From contig OMUM01000121.1 of the NCBI GenBank assembly GCA_900314225.1, forward strand, positions 1 to 5,994: DNA of 5,994 nucleotides, written 5' to 3'. The notes beneath the pieces are model-generated. The model searched no databases, was not told where the DNA came from, and was given only the letters and a program-made list of their open reading frames with translations. The translations under genes and the position numbers were made by a program. Shown here one piece after another: positions 5,691-5,994 of the stretch (positions within the stretch are counted from its first letter, which is position 1; every line of letters begins with the position of its first letter). This DNA comes from an uncultured bacterium. GTDB taxonomy: Bacteria > Bacillota_I > Bacilli_A > RF39 > UBA660.

Positions 5691-5719
5691 AAATCGTTGA
5701 ATTATCAGCGATTTTTTTT
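5691..5719 (+). terminator. Strong rho-independent terminator after tRNA-Arg
   Basis: AAATCGTTGA (5691-5700) pairs with TCAGCGATTT (5705-5714) over 10 pairs, with one G-U, around a 4-base loop ATTA. A run of eight T (5712-5719) closes it. It begins 9 bases after the tRNA CCA. Confidence 0.9.
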
Positions 5720-5790
5720 GACATTATTTATAAGATAAATTTATTAAATTATTCAATCATTTTTAATTTTTGTGTTTAAATAATATTATA

Positions 5791-5795
5791 GGAGG
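5791..5795 (+). promoter_or_regulatory. Shine-Dalgarno that points to a TTA start
   Basis: GGAGG lies 8 bases before TTA (5804-5806) at ideal distance. An in-frame TAG (5789-5791) overlaps its first base, so translation of the following SDR cannot begin further upstream. Confidence 0.65.
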
Positions 5796-5803
5796 ATTAT
5801 AGA

Positions 5804-5994
5804 TTAAAGAATAAAGTTTGTATAATTATCGGAGCAAATTCTGGTTTTGGAGAAGTAATGACAAATTTATTTGCTGATGAAGGTGGATTAATAATTGCAG
5901 TAGATTTTAAGCCAAAAGTTATGGAGAAATATAAAAATAAATCTAATATTACGCCGGTTATATGTGATGTAACTAAAGAAAAACAAGTTGATAT
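5804..5994 (+). CDS. NAD-type short-chain dehydrogenase/reductase, 5' part only
   Basis: 63 full codons are visible and the gene runs off the window. The reading frame gives (L/M)KNKVCIIIGANSGFG near the start: strand beta-1, then the Gly-rich loop G10-A-N-S-G14-F-G16 of SDRs. Helix MTNLFADEGG follows, then strand LIIAVD ending in D34, whose acidic side chain at the end of beta-2 points to NAD(H) rather than NADP(H). VICDVTKEKQVD at the right edge is the strand and Asp (DV) that contact adenine. The frame has no ATG, GTG or TTG before the Gly-rich loop; the first ATG (5858) would cut off the cofactor site. The expected start position is TTA, 8 bases after GGAGG. Either TTA is used, or a small error or mutation has destroyed the start. 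The substrate cannot be told. Confidence 0.75.

Noticed and set aside
5718..5723. Perfect TTGACA -35 box after the tRNA terminator
   Set aside because: It overlaps the terminator T run and has no acceptable -10 box at 16-18 bases, so it is probably chance.
1..5994. TGA read as Trp (Mycoplasma-type code)
   Set aside because: All Trp codons in the genes are TGG and no gene needs an in-frame TGA; an A+T-rich genome with reassigned TGA would use it often.
1..5994. CRISPR arrays, insertion sequences, phage or defence genes, long repeats
   Set aside because: No regularly spaced repeats, terminal inverted repeats or transposase, nuclease or phage-like proteins were seen on either strand.

Overview
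The window is very A+T-rich bacterial DNA in which all genes lie on the + strand. It looks like a low-GC Bacillota (Firmicutes) spore-former, probably one of the small-genome uncultured gut Bacilli or Clostridia; the exact lineage cannot be fixed from sequence alone. Evidence for this: three adjacent sporulation-type genes (SpoIIIAH-like, GerE, tandem GerMN), strong AGGTGAT/GGAGG ribosome-binding sites, and Trp encoded by TGG throughout, which points to the standard bacterial code. Six of the eight complete genes end in TAG, two in TAA and none in TGA.

Region 1 (1-2446) is a tight run of three genes: a membrane-anchored thioredoxin-fold protein with CNNC, a FabG-like short-chain dehydrogenase/reductase (SDR), and a PLP enzyme of the methionine gamma-lyase/'aluminium resistance' family. 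Intergenic gaps are 1 and 14 bases, so they are probably one operon that begins before the window.

Region 2 (2447-3309) has a good sigma-A promoter and a membrane protein (DUF5684-like) with a C-terminal zinc ribbon, closed by a hairpin terminator that overlaps its stop codon.

Region 3 (3280-5481) is the most interesting part. spoIIIAH-like, gerE and a gerM-like gene follow one another, each preceded by a CATA-type -10 box typical of mother-cell sigma factors (sigma-E/sigma-K). A long, nearly perfect hairpin upstream of gerE buries its Shine-Dalgarno. Read-through mRNA from spoIIIAH would therefore be poorly translated for GerE, while a transcript starting at the candidate sigma-K promoter inside the hairpin would have a free Shine-Dalgarno. 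SpoIIIAH and GerM are known in Bacillus subtilis as parts of the SpoIIIA-SpoIIQ transenvelope complex. A GNAT acetyltransferase gene follows gerM.

Region 4 (5482-5994) has a sigma-A promoter, tRNA-Arg(UCU) with encoded CCA, a strong terminator, and the 5' end of a second, NAD-type SDR. That SDR has a good Shine-Dalgarno but no standard start codon; the expected position is TTA. I saw no CRISPR array, insertion sequence, phage gene or defence system. There is no gene-free stretch over 300 bases.
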